The notes under the pieces: generated by a model
Database searches by the model: none
The model's input: the letters and a program-made list of their open reading frames with translations, nothing else
Told to the model about the DNA's origin: nothing
Part shown: positions 17,881 to 26,413 of the stretch, piece after piece
Layout: each line of letters begins with the position of its first letter
Position numbering within the stretch: position 1 is the first letter of the stretch
Assembly: GCF_007994735.1 (NCBI RefSeq)
Contig: NZ_VOIL01000001.1
Span: forward strand, 1,240,001 to 1,304,000
DNA: 64,000 nt
From: Nesterenkonia populi
GTDB taxonomy: Bacteria > Actinomycetota > Actinomycetes > Actinomycetales > Micrococcaceae
Reading direction: 5' to 3'
Made by a program: the position numbers and the translations under genes

Positions 17881-17963
17881 TATAAACAGCTCAGCACCTG
17901 TGGTAGGGCGGCTGAGACGCACGTGAAGGGCATGAGAGGGGATCCCCGCAGTATGCGGGGATC
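17881..17963 (+). promoter_or_regulatory. Major pilin upstream region: -10-like box and leader hairpin
   Basis: In an AT-rich patch unlike the rest of the window, TATAAA (17881-17886) is a candidate -10; no good -35 is visible. Downstream, GATCCCCGCA (17941-17950) and TGCGGGGATC (17954-17963) form a perfect 10-bp stem with a 3-nt loop in the presumed 5' leader. The hairpin could stabilise the pilin mRNA. Confidence 0.45.
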
Positions 17964-18016
17964 TCTACGCTCACCGTGTATCCCGATTCCCATCATCATC
18001 AGAAGGAAGCACAATT

Positions 18017-18439
18017 ATGTCTACTCTTGACCGCGTTCTGAACGCACTGAACAAGAAGCGTGCAGAGCTGAAGGAGTCCGAGGCGGGCTTCTCCCTTGTC
18101 GAGCTCCTTGTCGTCGTTCTCATTATCGCTGTGCTCGCAGCGATCGCCGTGCCGCTGTACCTCTCCTCCGTGGACAGCGCAGAGGAGGCGGCTGCTGAAG
18201 CGACCTGCTCCAACGCTCTTTCCATGTACACCGCTGAGGTCTTCGAGAATGGTGGTCACGAAGGTGCTTCTGCCGACGCAGTGGCTGAGGCTATTCAGGC
18301 ACAGTCCGACTTTGATGACGACTGGGAGGTTAGGGCCACGGGCTCGGATGACTCCACCGGCTTCGACGTTCTCGACGGAGACGAGACGCTCGCTACCTGC
18401 TCCGGTGTTACCACCGGCGGCAGCAGCAGCGAAAACTGA
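18017..18439 (+). CDS. pilA: Type IV major pilin (prepilin)
   Basis: 140-residue prepilin. Leader of 24 residues ending in EAG, then the mature N-terminus FSLVELLVVVLIIAVLAA with Glu at +5, the class III signal cut and N-methylated by PilD. The hydrophobic alpha1 helix is followed by a small globular domain with two Cys (EATC and LATC), probably a disulfide. RBS AAGGAAG before ATG 18017. Called major pilin from its own leader region, its first position among pilin genes and the strong hairpin that follows; expression level itself is not visible. Confidence 0.9.
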   Translation: MSTLDRVLNALNKKRAELKESEAGFSLVELLVVVLIIAVLAAIAVPLYLSSVDSAEEAAAEATCSNALSMYTAEVFENGGHEGASADAVAEAIQAQSDFDDDWEVRATGSDDSTGFDVLDGDETLATCSGVTTGGSSSEN

Positions 18440-18474
18440 TCTTCTGATCTGAGTCTCGCTTCCGTGAGCTTACT

Positions 18475-18518
18475 TGTGCCGGTGTCCGCGTCCTTGCCGG
18501 ACGCCGGACACCGGCACA
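18475..18518 (+). terminator. Very stable hairpin after the major pilin gene
   Basis: A 14-bp perfect stem (18475-18488 with 18505-18518) continues, after a 1-nt bulge, into a 5-bp stem (18489-18493 with 18499-18503) and a 5-nt loop. There is no T run. It probably acts as partial terminator or 3'-end stabiliser, raising pilin mRNA over the downstream minor pilins. Confidence 0.6.
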
Positions 18519-18582
18519 GTTCCGTCTCCCGAAACTGACCCTGTTCGACTGTTGGCCCTGAGAAGCAGAGAGGCGGCCGGAG

Positions 18583-18993
18583 ATGCGCAAGAACGACGAC
18601 TCCGGGTTCTCCTTGACGGAAATCCTAGTGGTGGTGCTGATGATCGCAGTGCTTGCCGCTGTCGCCGTTCCCTTCTACCTCAGCCATGTGTCACAGTCGC
18701 GCCTCGCCACTGTCGAGCAAGCTTTAGAAGACGCACAGTCCTCCTATGTGGCCTTCATGTTCGAGGAAGCTGCTGCCCACGGGTGGGACCTGCACGTGAA
18801 TCGTGCCAATGAGATCGCCCTTGAAGTCAGCGCCCGTCACGATGTGGACGTCCGTCTCTCAAGTGAGGACGGGGCTGGTTGGTCCGGGGCGCAGTTTGAA
18901 GCCGAGCAGTGGGGCCACTTCTGCATGGTGACCGTGGACTCCGTGGAAGGGCAGACGTGGCACGGAGACTGCCAAGGAGCAGGATGGGACTGA
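18583..18993 (+). CDS. Minor type IV pilin (prepilin), PilA-like
   Basis: 136-residue prepilin with a short 8-residue leader ending in DSG and mature start FSLTEILVVVLMIAVLAA, Glu at +5. The hydrophobic segment is closely similar to that of the preceding major pilin, suggesting an old duplication, but the globular domains differ. Two Cys near the C-terminus (HFCMV and GDCQG) may form a disulfide. ATG start at 18583 after a purine-rich GGCGGCCGGAG. Its stop overlaps the next pilin start. Confidence 0.85.
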   Translation: MRKNDDSGFSLTEILVVVLMIAVLAAVAVPFYLSHVSQSRLATVEQALEDAQSSYVAFMFEEAAAHGWDLHVNRANEIALEVSARHDVDVRLSSEDGAGWSGAQFEAEQWGHFCMVTVDSVEGQTWHGDCQGAGWD

Positions 18994-19421
18994 CAGCACT
19001 GCGCGGCCTGGACCGGGATGATGAGGGCTTCGGCATGGTCGAGGTCATCATTTCTATGATGCTCATCGCTCTGCTCGCGGTCGCCATGCTGCCCGTGATG
19101 CTGCATGGTCTCCGAGCCTCAACGGTCAACACAGAAGCCACAGTGGCTACCCAGGTAGTGAACCGGGAGATGGATACTGCAACTGCCGGCGGTGAGCTTC
19201 ACGACTGCGACACGATCGCGAACGATTGGCCCGAAAGTGGTCGTGAGCTGTCCGAGGAAATAGGCGGTCAGCAGCGTACCGTGCGCTGGAGCGCCGAGTA
19301 CCCGGACGGGCCCTGCGGTGAGGGTGTGATCCCGGTCAAGCTGACCGTGCAGGTCCTCAACAGCAGCGGAACCGGTTCCCTCGCAGAAGCCAGCACCGTC
19401 GTTCGAGCAGGTCCCTTATGA
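18984..19421 (+). CDS. Minor type IV pilin (prepilin), PilV/GspI-like
   Basis: 145-residue prepilin: leader MGLTALRGLDRDDEG, mature start FGMVEVIISMMLIALLAVAM with Glu at +5. The N-terminal half resembles PilV/GspI-type minor pilins that prime assembly. The frame is open further upstream, but ATG 18984 is preceded by AAGGAGCAGG and overlaps the stop of the preceding pilin, so it is the likely start. The stop overlaps the next ATG (ATGA at 19418). Confidence 0.82.
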   Translation: MGLTALRGLDRDDEGFGMVEVIISMMLIALLAVAMLPVMLHGLRASTVNTEATVATQVVNREMDTATAGGELHDCDTIANDWPESGRELSEEIGGQQRTVRWSAEYPDGPCGEGVIPVKLTVQVLNSSGTGSLAEASTVVRAGPL

Positions 19422-19954
19422 GAAAACTCCATGACGAACAGGGCCTGTCTCTGGTGGAACTCGTGGTTGCCGTGCTGGTTCTCAGTTTCGTGATGGTCGC
19501 AGGCACCACAATGCTGATCAACTCCACCCGCAGCACCACCCTGATCCAGGGGAGCGCCCAGGCGGCCACTGACGGCCAGGTGATTGCCCGAAGCATTGCC
19601 TCCAACATTCGCAACGCGTCCTGCGTCAACGTGGGACACAACTCTGTGACTATGAAGCATCACGCTCCCCGGCGCTCCTACGAGGGCGACGAGCGGTACG
19701 TCGGGTTCTGGGCGGAGGCGGACGGAGATGGCTACATCGTCTACGGGCGCATCGATGACCAGCCCGTCAGCACCGGCGGAACGGGCATATTCATAGGCCG
19801 CGGCGTCCACCCCGGCGGAGCTGACATCTTCGGCGGGGACTCAAGCGGAGTCTCGATCAGTATGGAGATCGAAACCGCTACGACCCACCGCACGGACATC
19901 AACACCACTGCTGTTCCTCGCTACCTGAATGAGGATGAGGAAGAAACATGCTGA
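19418..19954 (+). CDS. Minor type IV pilin (prepilin), PilW/GspJ-like
   Basis: 178-residue prepilin: short leader MRKLHDEQG, mature start LSLVELVVAVLVLSFVMVAG with Glu at +5, followed by the pattern of PilW/GspJ-type minor pilins (a Ser/Thr-rich helix then QVIARSIASNIRNASC). Translationally coupled to both neighbours (ATGA with the upstream gene; stop 7 bases inside the next gene). Expected to join the minor-pilin tip complex. Confidence 0.82.
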   Translation: MRKLHDEQGLSLVELVVAVLVLSFVMVAGTTMLINSTRSTTLIQGSAQAATDGQVIARSIASNIRNASCVNVGHNSVTMKHHAPRRSYEGDERYVGFWAEADGDGYIVYGRIDDQPVSTGGTGIFIGRGVHPGGADIFGGDSSGVSISMEIETATTHRTDINTTAVPRYLNEDEEETC

Positions 19955-21555
19955 CATTACGCCGCCGAGCTGCCCGAGTCTTCAATGCGGAGTCCGGCAT
20001 CTCTCTTGTCTCGACTATCGGCATCGTCATGATGGTGAGCGTACTGACCCTCCTGGTGGTCGGTGCCACCATGTCTGCTTTCTCCGCGACCGGTACCACT
20101 CAGTCGTCAGTGCGTGCCAGCGCATCGGCCGAGGCTGGCGCCGCCGCGGCTCATGCCGCGGTCGACAACGGAACCTGCGTGGGCGACGACAACCAGTTCA
20201 GCTCGGGAGAAGACCCGTTCTATCGCGCAGTCGTGATGGCCGGGGATCCTGACAGCGGCTACGAGCCAGGGTGTCCGAGCGACAGCCAGCACGCGTTGGT
20301 CGTCTCCACCGGCTACGGCACGCAGCAGGGCTACGAGAATCGCAGCGGCAAGACCCACCACGTGGAGGTCGAGCTCGATCCTCTCCCTGAGCAAGAGGCG
20401 GGTGAAGCTGGTGCGCCTCCAGCTGCGGGTCTGTTCGGAAACGCCGGAACTTTCAACGGGGTTGAGATCACCGGCGACCACAAGGACGAAGGAAACTTCA
20501 AGATCCTCGAAGGAAACGTCACCTGCTCGAATGCCGATATTGCAGGCAATCTCTACGCACCCGGAGGAAGCATCACCACCTCCCAATGCCACATCGGCGG
20601 CGACCTCTTTGCCGGCGGCGTAATCGATCTTGCAGGCAACGTCGGTGGCAACGTGATCTCCGAGGGCACTGGAACAACTCTCATTCACCCGTGGGCTACC
20701 AACGAGATCGGCGGCGACCTGAGAACCCGCGGTCCTATCCGTTACGACGGAAACCCCGGATGTGAGGCCGGATGGAACTCTCCGACATCTGCGCAGTATG
20801 CGTGCCAGATGCAGGAAGATGGCCTGCTGCTTGGCGGCTACCGCGTCGAAGACGAATCGGTGTCCGGCCCTCAGGTGTCCGGCTGGATGAGCCTCAAAGT
20901 TGCCGCCGACGACTTCCCCAGCACTCATCGGGTGCAGCAATGGGAGGGGTCATGCAACATCGACAACAACTCGGACAACCACGGTTTTCTGATGGAGCAG
21001 CTCGAGCAGACCCGTTCTGACGGTCAACCTGTGGTCCTTGATGCCCTCGAAGCCTGTGGCAGCTCTGGACTGCACTTTTCTACTTCGTGGTCCGGCACTC
21101 ACAGCGCCATCTTGGGGGCGAATGTCGTGTTCCTGGCCAACGGGTTCAACCTCGAAGGGCTGCGGGCGGAATCCGTGAACGGGAGCCATGAGATCCTCTT
21201 CATTCACCCTGATGGTTCGTCCAGCGGAGGTCCAAGTTGCGGCGGAGGGAACTCCCACCTCAGCAACGGTGTCGACATTGACGCCGGTTCCGGAACCAGT
21301 GCCTTCATCTATACCCCCTGTCAGCTCCAGGTGAGCAACGACGACAACTGGCGCGGTCAGATGGTGGCAGGAACGATCCAATTCCACGCCAGCGCGACGT
21401 ACGAATATGTCCGTGCCTCCTCAACCAGCCTGCCCGAATGGCTTCCCGACTACGACGGCGGCAGCGGCGGCTCTGGGGGCGGGGGCACCGCTGATGGGCT
21501 GCGGGAGGTTCTCGACATCCGTGATTCCAACGAGTCGGCTGAGGACTACATGTGA
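19948..21555 (+). CDS. Large PilX/GspK-like minor pilin with glycine-rich repeat domain
   Basis: 535 residues. N-terminus has a prepilin-like site, ESG then ISLVSTIGIVMMVSVLTLLV, but position +5 of the mature protein is Ser, not Glu. After the alpha1 helix and an Ala-rich segment, residues about 165-270 hold short repeats of the type GNLYAPGG, GGDLFAGG, GGNVISEG, GGDLRTRG, which look like a beta-helix related to bactofilin or adhesin folds. Several Cys follow, and the C-terminal ~40 residues contain a Gly/Ser stretch. Absence of Glu+5 is the hallmark of GspK-type tip subunits. Function as pilus tip or adhesin is inference. Confidence 0.75.
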   Translation: MLTLRRRAARVFNAESGISLVSTIGIVMMVSVLTLLVVGATMSAFSATGTTQSSVRASASAEAGAAAAHAAVDNGTCVGDDNQFSSGEDPFYRAVVMAGDPDSGYEPGCPSDSQHALVVSTGYGTQQGYENRSGKTHHVEVELDPLPEQEAGEAGAPPAAGLFGNAGTFNGVEITGDHKDEGNFKILEGNVTCSNADIAGNLYAPGGSITTSQCHIGGDLFAGGVIDLAGNVGGNVISEGTGTTLIHPWATNEIGGDLRTRGPIRYDGNPGCEAGWNSPTSAQYACQMQEDGLLLGGYRVEDESVSGPQVSGWMSLKVAADDFPSTHRVQQWEGSCNIDNNSDNHGFLMEQLEQTRSDGQPVVLDALEACGSSGLHFSTSWSGTHSAILGANVVFLANGFNLEGLRAESVNGSHEILFIHPDGSSSGGPSCGGGNSHLSNGVDIDAGSGTSAFIYTPCQLQVSNDDNWRGQMVAGTIQFHASATYEYVRASSTSLPEWLPDYDGGSGGSGGGGTADGLREVLDIRDSNESAEDYM

Positions 21556-22433
21556 TGTCGCTTGCTATAGGAGCAGCCTCAGTCTTCGGCGCCGCGATCG
21601 GTTCATTTGTGAACGTGGTCGCCCACCGTGTGCCCAACGGGGAATCCGTTGTGACCCCCCGCTCGGCCTGCCCCCAATGTGGGCACAGGATTCGGGCACG
21701 GCACAACATCCCCATCTTCTCCTGGCTGCTGCTCATGGGCCGGTGCCATGACTGTTACCACCCCATCCCCTTCCGATACTTCGTCGTCGAGCTCATCACC
21801 GCCCTCCTGTTTGGGTTTTTCGCCTGGCAACTCACCATCCCTCTTGCCCAGGCAGACCTCAGCGGCAACGCAGCCAACGCGGCCGGGCACACCATCGTGC
21901 TCCTCGCCCACCTGGCCCTCATCGGCCTCGGCATGGCGCTCGCCCTCATCGACCTTGACACCAACAAACTCCCCAACGCCCTCACCCTCGGGCTGCTCGC
22001 CACCGGCATCGGGTGCTTCACCCTCGCAGCCCTGCTGCTGGGAGGATGGGGCTCGCTCGGACGGGCCGCGCTCGGGGCAGCCATCCTCTTCGCCGCATAC
22101 CTCACCATCTGGCTCATCGCACCCCAAGGAATGGGTGCAGGCGACGTCAAACTCGCCCCCGCCCTCGGACTCTTCCTCGCCTGGCACAGCTGGGGCGCCC
22201 TTGCCGTCGGAGCCATTGCAGCATTCGCCATCGGAAGCATCATCGGCACCATCCGGGCCGCCACAAGCGGAAAAGGACGCAAGACCAGCATCCCCTTCGG
22301 GCCCTCCATGCTCACCGGCGCAGCCCTCGGCATCCTCATCGGAGACACCATCACCACCTGGTACCTGAGCATGTTCAACCTCGCAGCACTCGCACCATCC
22401 ATCCCCGTCACCATCCCGGGAGCTACCCCATGA
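21552..22433 (+). CDS. pilD: Prepilin leader peptidase/N-methyltransferase PilD (A24 family)
   Basis: 293-residue polytopic aspartic protease that cleaves prepilin leaders after Gly and methylates the new N-terminus. N-terminal domain: GSFVNVVAHRVPNGESVV and two CxxC pairs (CPQC, CHDC), the methyltransferase-associated zinc site. Catalytic Asp residues are in LIDLDTNKLPNA and in GAGDVK (the GxGDxKL motif). Start is GTG 21552 or ATG 21555, overlapping the stop of the preceding pilin; stop overlaps pilM. Encodes the only prepilin peptidase seen here and should process all five pilins. Confidence 0.93.
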   Translation: MMSLAIGAASVFGAAIGSFVNVVAHRVPNGESVVTPRSACPQCGHRIRARHNIPIFSWLLLMGRCHDCYHPIPFRYFVVELITALLFGFFAWQLTIPLAQADLSGNAANAAGHTIVLLAHLALIGLGMALALIDLDTNKLPNALTLGLLATGIGCFTLAALLLGGWGSLGRAALGAAILFAAYLTIWLIAPQGMGAGDVKLAPALGLFLAWHSWGALAVGAIAAFAIGSIIGTIRAATSGKGRKTSIPFGPSMLTGAALGILIGDTITTWYLSMFNLAALAPSIPVTIPGATP

Positions 22434-23473
22434 GCCCACTCAAAGCACCCGAACGCGTAGTCGGCATCGACTTCGGCACCAGCTCGGTGCGCGGCGTCGA
22501 AGTCACCACACACCCCAAAAAAGGGCCCCAAGTACGCCGATTCGCGCGCATCGCCCTGCCCACCGGCGCAGTGGAGGACGGAGAAGTGATGGAGCCCAAC
22601 ACCGTCGGCGACGCCCTCAAACGCCTCTGGGAAAAAGGAAGATTCAGCACCAACAAAGTAGCACTCGGCGTCGGAAACCAGCGGGTCCTCGTCCGCCCCT
22701 TCACCGTCGACGACCAGCCCCCAGCACGCGTCCGCGAAGCACTCCCCGCACTCGTCGAAGAAATCCTTCCCTTCCGAGCCGAAGACGCCCTCATCGACTT
22801 CTACCCCATCGAGCCCCACCCCAGCGACATCGGCCGAGTCAACGGCCTCGTCGTCGCAGCCGCCAAACACGCCATCGACGAAGCCGTGCGCGCCATCCGC
22901 ATCGCCAAACTCCGCACCCACCGGGTAGACCTCATCCCCTTCGCCCTCTCCCGAGTCCACCTCTGGGGCGAATACTCCAACGGCACCATCGCACTCATCT
23001 ACCAGGCACCCTCCTCCACCACCGTGCTCATCGCCACCAACAGGGTCCCCCGGTTCGTCCGCATCATCCCCGCAGGCGACGAAGACGTCTCAACCCACAT
23101 GCAGCAGGTGCTCGGCAAGGACCTCGAAGAACTCTCCACCGAGTTCTCCTCCCGCACCCGGAACCAAGACCCCGGCCACTTCAAGCAAGCCATGGGCGAA
23201 GCCAGCGAACAGATCGCCAAAGCCGCCCACGGAACCGTGGCCTACTGGGCCAACAGCACCGGCCAAAGCATCGACACCGTCCTGCTCTCAGGGCGCAACA
23301 TGCACTCGCCCGCCGTGTTCGAACGGTTCTCATCCCTGTTCGACAACGACACCAAACTCGCCCACCCCACCGGCGGCTTCAGCCTCCACGAGAGCATCAA
23401 CGCAGAAGAGATGCGCATCGCCGCACCCTCCGCCGCCATCGGCCTCGCCACGGGAGGAGACAGCTGGCTATGA
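22430..23473 (+). CDS. pilM: Type IV pilus assembly protein PilM (actin-like)
   Basis: 347-residue cytosolic actin-like ATPase-fold protein. The N-terminal phosphate-1 loop VGIDFGTSSVRGVEV (near residues 11-25) is diagnostic, followed by the PilM pattern of ALGVGNQRVLVRPF and EILPFRAEDALIDFYPI. PilM binds the N-terminal tail of PilN and links the motor to the envelope subcomplex. Start ATG 22430 overlaps the pilD stop (ATGA); the frame upstream of it is antisense-free overlap with pilD and not coding. Stop overlaps pilN. Confidence 0.92.
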   Translation: MSPLKAPERVVGIDFGTSSVRGVEVTTHPKKGPQVRRFARIALPTGAVEDGEVMEPNTVGDALKRLWEKGRFSTNKVALGVGNQRVLVRPFTVDDQPPARVREALPALVEEILPFRAEDALIDFYPIEPHPSDIGRVNGLVVAAAKHAIDEAVRAIRIAKLRTHRVDLIPFALSRVHLWGEYSNGTIALIYQAPSSTTVLIATNRVPRFVRIIPAGDEDVSTHMQQVLGKDLEELSTEFSSRTRNQDPGHFKQAMGEASEQIAKAAHGTVAYWANSTGQSIDTVLLSGRNMHSPAVFERFSSLFDNDTKLAHPTGGFSLHESINAEEMRIAAPSAAIGLATGGDSWL

Positions 23474-25164
23474 GCCACAGCACCGACCAGCCCGAAGAGA
23501 CCTTCGAGATCAGCGAGCCCCTCGACGAGCGCGGCCGCGACCTCTGGGCCGCCGCACAAGCACTCAGCGAAGAGGCGCGGCACAGCGAAGTGCGCGCTGA
23601 CTACGAGCCGCTCGCCCCGCCCTCCCAGGACTACTACTACGACAACTCCACCAACACGCAAGACCTGACCGACGCCCTCCGGCTCGCCGCCGAAGAAGGC
23701 AGCATCGGCTCCGACCTCTGGGAACGAGCCATGGCCATGTCCCATGAAGAAGCCCGGCGCGCCAGCGAACGCCCCACGACCCCGCCCCGCGTGCCCGAGC
23801 CTGCCCCAGAGCCCCAACAGGAATACACCGTGCCCGAGCCGGAGCCGGCCCACACCGTCCCGGCCAAAGAGCTCGAGCCCTTCGACCACAAGCAGGCTCG
23901 CGCCCGCGTTCGCCAGCAGCAGGAAGAAGTGCGGGCCGCCCGCGCCGCCCAACGCCAGCAGGTCGGATTCCCGCCCCCGCCCACCGACGGCGGCGAAGAG
24001 GACCAGGCAGATGCGCCCAAGCGCCCCGCCCCCAGGCCGCAGTCCCTCCGCGGCAAAAGCATGGCCGACAAGCTGCGGCCGCCCCAGGAGGACGAGAAGC
24101 CGCTGACCCCCAGAGAACGCAAGAAGCGGGCCAAAGCACAGGCCAAAAAGGCCAAGGAGGACGCCAAAGCCGCCGAACAGGCCAAGAAGGCCGCCGCCAA
24201 AGCCGCCAAGAAAGAGAAGAAGCCTAAGGCTCGCAAGAAGGCGAAAACCCAAGAAGCCGCCCAAGCATCCGAACAGGGCCGCGCGCGCCGGTCCAGCGCC
24301 TCAGAGAAGCTGCCCCCGCTCAACCGCGACGGGCAGGCCACCTCCAGCTTCAGCGCCGTCCAGGACCCGCCGCAGGCGGACCCCAACCCCCACAAGGCGT
24401 CTAAGGGCCGCCCCAAATCCACAGCGGAGCAGATGAACAGCCTCTCCGCAGCCGACGTCGGACGGGAGAACGGGGCGGAGAAGCCCGTGCTCACGAAACG
24501 CGCGGCCACAGCCTTCGGCCGCAGCAGAAGCCTCTCCATGGGCCGGCCGCCCGAGGTCGACCTGCTGCCCCTGGAGCTGCAGGACGCCAAACGCACCCGT
24601 GCCGTCCAGAGTGCCGCCGCCCTCTTCGTGCTCATAGTCTTCGTGGTCATGGTCGGCCTGACCCTGATCGCCTGGCAGGACGCCCGCACCGCGCAGGCCG
24701 AGCAGCAGGCCGCCGAGCAGCTCTCCACTGACCTGACCGCCGCCCAGGCGCAGTTCCAGGAAGCCCGCGAGCTCGCCGACACCGTGGAAGCCCTCGGTGC
24801 CGCCGCCGACGCGGCGACCTTCACCCACATCAGCTGGTTCGACATCATGGCCGACCTTCGCCGCAGCATCCCCTCCGAGGTGCGCATCGAAGGACTCCAG
24901 ATTGACTCCGCCAGCCCCCTGGAGCCCTACGTTCAGCGGCAAGGCCCCTACGACGAAGGCTCTCGGGCCGGATACATCGAATTCGCAGCCCTCACCGCCG
25001 ACCTGCCGGACCTCGCCGTCTGGACACGCGGCCTCGATGACGTGCCCGGCTTCACCGAAGCCACGGTGGTGCAGATGGAAGGCGATGACGATGAGGGCTA
25101 CGAGGTCCTCATGCAGGTCCAGCTCCAAGAGTCCCTCTTCACCGTTCCGGAGGTCGCAGAATGA
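23470..25164 (+). CDS. pilN: PilN-like pilus alignment protein with long cytosolic extension
   Basis: 564 residues; ordinary PilN is about 180-220. The PilN core is C-terminal: the VDLLPLEL motif (about 363-370) corresponds to the INLLP motif that binds PilM, then a transmembrane helix (about 381-402), a coiled coil and a ferredoxin-like domain. The preceding ~360 residues are extra and cytosolic: an acidic start with a repeated DLW-(N)n-EEAR motif (about residues 24-36 and 82-96), a Pro/Glu-rich stretch, and a Lys/Ala-rich highly basic segment (217-262). ATGA overlap with pilM and pilO. Confidence 0.82.
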   Translation: MSHSTDQPEETFEISEPLDERGRDLWAAAQALSEEARHSEVRADYEPLAPPSQDYYYDNSTNTQDLTDALRLAAEEGSIGSDLWERAMAMSHEEARRASERPTTPPRVPEPAPEPQQEYTVPEPEPAHTVPAKELEPFDHKQARARVRQQQEEVRAARAAQRQQVGFPPPPTDGGEEDQADAPKRPAPRPQSLRGKSMADKLRPPQEDEKPLTPRERKKRAKAQAKKAKEDAKAAEQAKKAAAKAAKKEKKPKARKKAKTQEAAQASEQGRARRSSASEKLPPLNRDGQATSSFSAVQDPPQADPNPHKASKGRPKSTAEQMNSLSAADVGRENGAEKPVLTKRAATAFGRSRSLSMGRPPEVDLLPLELQDAKRTRAVQSAAALFVLIVFVVMVGLTLIAWQDARTAQAEQQAAEQLSTDLTAAQAQFQEARELADTVEALGAAADAATFTHISWFDIMADLRRSIPSEVRIEGLQIDSASPLEPYVQRQGPYDEGSRAGYIEFAALTADLPDLAVWTRGLDDVPGFTEATVVQMEGDDDEGYEVLMQVQLQESLFTVPEVAE

Positions 25165-26270
25165 GCCCCAGGATTCGAGTCACCCTCCTGGTGACCGCGC
25201 TGATCACCGTGCTGGTCGTCAGCATGGGCCTGTTCTTCGGAGTCATGCCGCAGCGGGAGAACGCCGCCGCCGCGCAGGCCCAGACAGAGGCCGCCGAGGC
25301 GCAGAACGCGCTGCTGCAGTCCCAGCTTGAGCAGCTCGCCGAAGACTCCGAAGCCCTGACCGAACGGCGCGAGCAGTTCGCCCGCCAGCTGCAGGCCTTC
25401 CCGGAGGAGAACCAGTACGCCAGCTACATCGACGCCCTCGACGCCATCGCCGAGGAGCAGAACGTCGACTACCGGGCCATGGAGACCGGGGAGAAGCTCG
25501 TCTTCGACCTCGAGATGTCTCCCTGGCAGGGCGAAGGCAGCGGAGAGTTCGGGGACCTCGCCGACGACGCCGAACCCGGCACCGGAGCTGACGTCCCCGC
25601 TGCGCCGGAGGGCGAGGGCGACCCCGCCATGCCCGAGGACGGCATAGGCCCCGGACCCGGCGACCCATTCAGCGGCCGTGAGCTCGTAGCAGTCCCCATA
25701 ACAATCGAAGTCGCCGGCGGCGCCACCGGAATCCGCCACTTCGTCCGTCTGGTCCAGACCGGAGACCGATACACCACCCTGACTTCCCTGCAGTTCGAGG
25801 CCTACGGCGAGGAGGATGAGGAGGCCCCGTCCATCGGCGACGAAGACGGCGGGAACGCTGAGCCCGCAAGCTTCAGCGTCACCCCCCTGCCCCTCCGCCT
25901 TATCCCGATGACCCAGCAGCCCGACCAGCCCGCCCCCGAGGAGCCCAGCGAGCCCGAGGACCAGCCGGCACAGCCCGACGAAGGCGACGACCCCCCGGCT
26001 CAGGAGGACGAGGAGGAGCCCGAGGGCAACGATGAGGATGAGGAGGACACCGGCGGCGGGAGCGAATCCGGCGCCACCATCGACTCCGGACCAGACGTCC
26101 TCTTTGGGGAGACCACCGCCCGCATCGAGGGGTACATCTGGATCCTCCGCCAAACCGACGGCGAGAGCAGCGCCTCCCCGGCTGAGGAGCAGCTCGACAG
26201 CACCGCTCCCGCCGACGAGGGAGCAGAAGCCGAAGAAGACTCTGAAGAGAGCTTCGACGTCTCACCCTGA
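25161..26270 (+). CDS. pilO: PilO-like pilus alignment protein with acidic extension
   Basis: 369 residues. One N-terminal transmembrane helix (about 8-28), then a coiled coil (QTEAAEAQNALLQSQLEQL region) and a ferredoxin-like fold interrupted by acidic, low-complexity insertions (about 121-170 and 251-300, the latter almost all Asp, Glu, Pro and Gln). Assigned PilO from gene order after PilN and topology rather than strong sequence motifs. The insertions lie outside the membrane and could span the thick wall or reflect salt adaptation. Last gene of the coupled pilM-N-O set; a hairpin follows. Confidence 0.72.
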   Translation: MSPRIRVTLLVTALITVLVVSMGLFFGVMPQRENAAAAQAQTEAAEAQNALLQSQLEQLAEDSEALTERREQFARQLQAFPEENQYASYIDALDAIAEEQNVDYRAMETGEKLVFDLEMSPWQGEGSGEFGDLADDAEPGTGADVPAAPEGEGDPAMPEDGIGPGPGDPFSGRELVAVPITIEVAGGATGIRHFVRLVQTGDRYTTLTSLQFEAYGEEDEEAPSIGDEDGGNAEPASFSVTPLPLRLIPMTQQPDQPAPEEPSEPEDQPAQPDEGDDPPAQEDEEEPEGNDEDEEDTGGGSESGATIDSGPDVLFGETTARIEGYIWILRQTDGESSASPAEEQLDSTAPADEGAEAEEDSEESFDVSP

Positions 26271-26298
26271 CGGCGCTGAGCTCTCCTCTCCCAGACCT

Positions 26299-26345
26299 CA
26301 TGCTGAGGTCCGGCCCACGGTACGGATGGGCCGGCCCTCAGCATG
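26299..26345 (+). terminator. Terminator-like hairpin at the end of the pilus locus
   Basis: 19-bp arms (26299-26317 and 26327-26345) with a single mismatch and a 9-nt loop; only a short ATTCTT follows. Separates pilO from the CAP-domain gene. Confidence 0.65.
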
Positions 26346-26413
26346 ATTCTTCGAAGCACCGGGCGCAGGCTGGACGCCCGCACTCGCATCACCAGGAAAG
26401 ATAGGGGCAGGGC

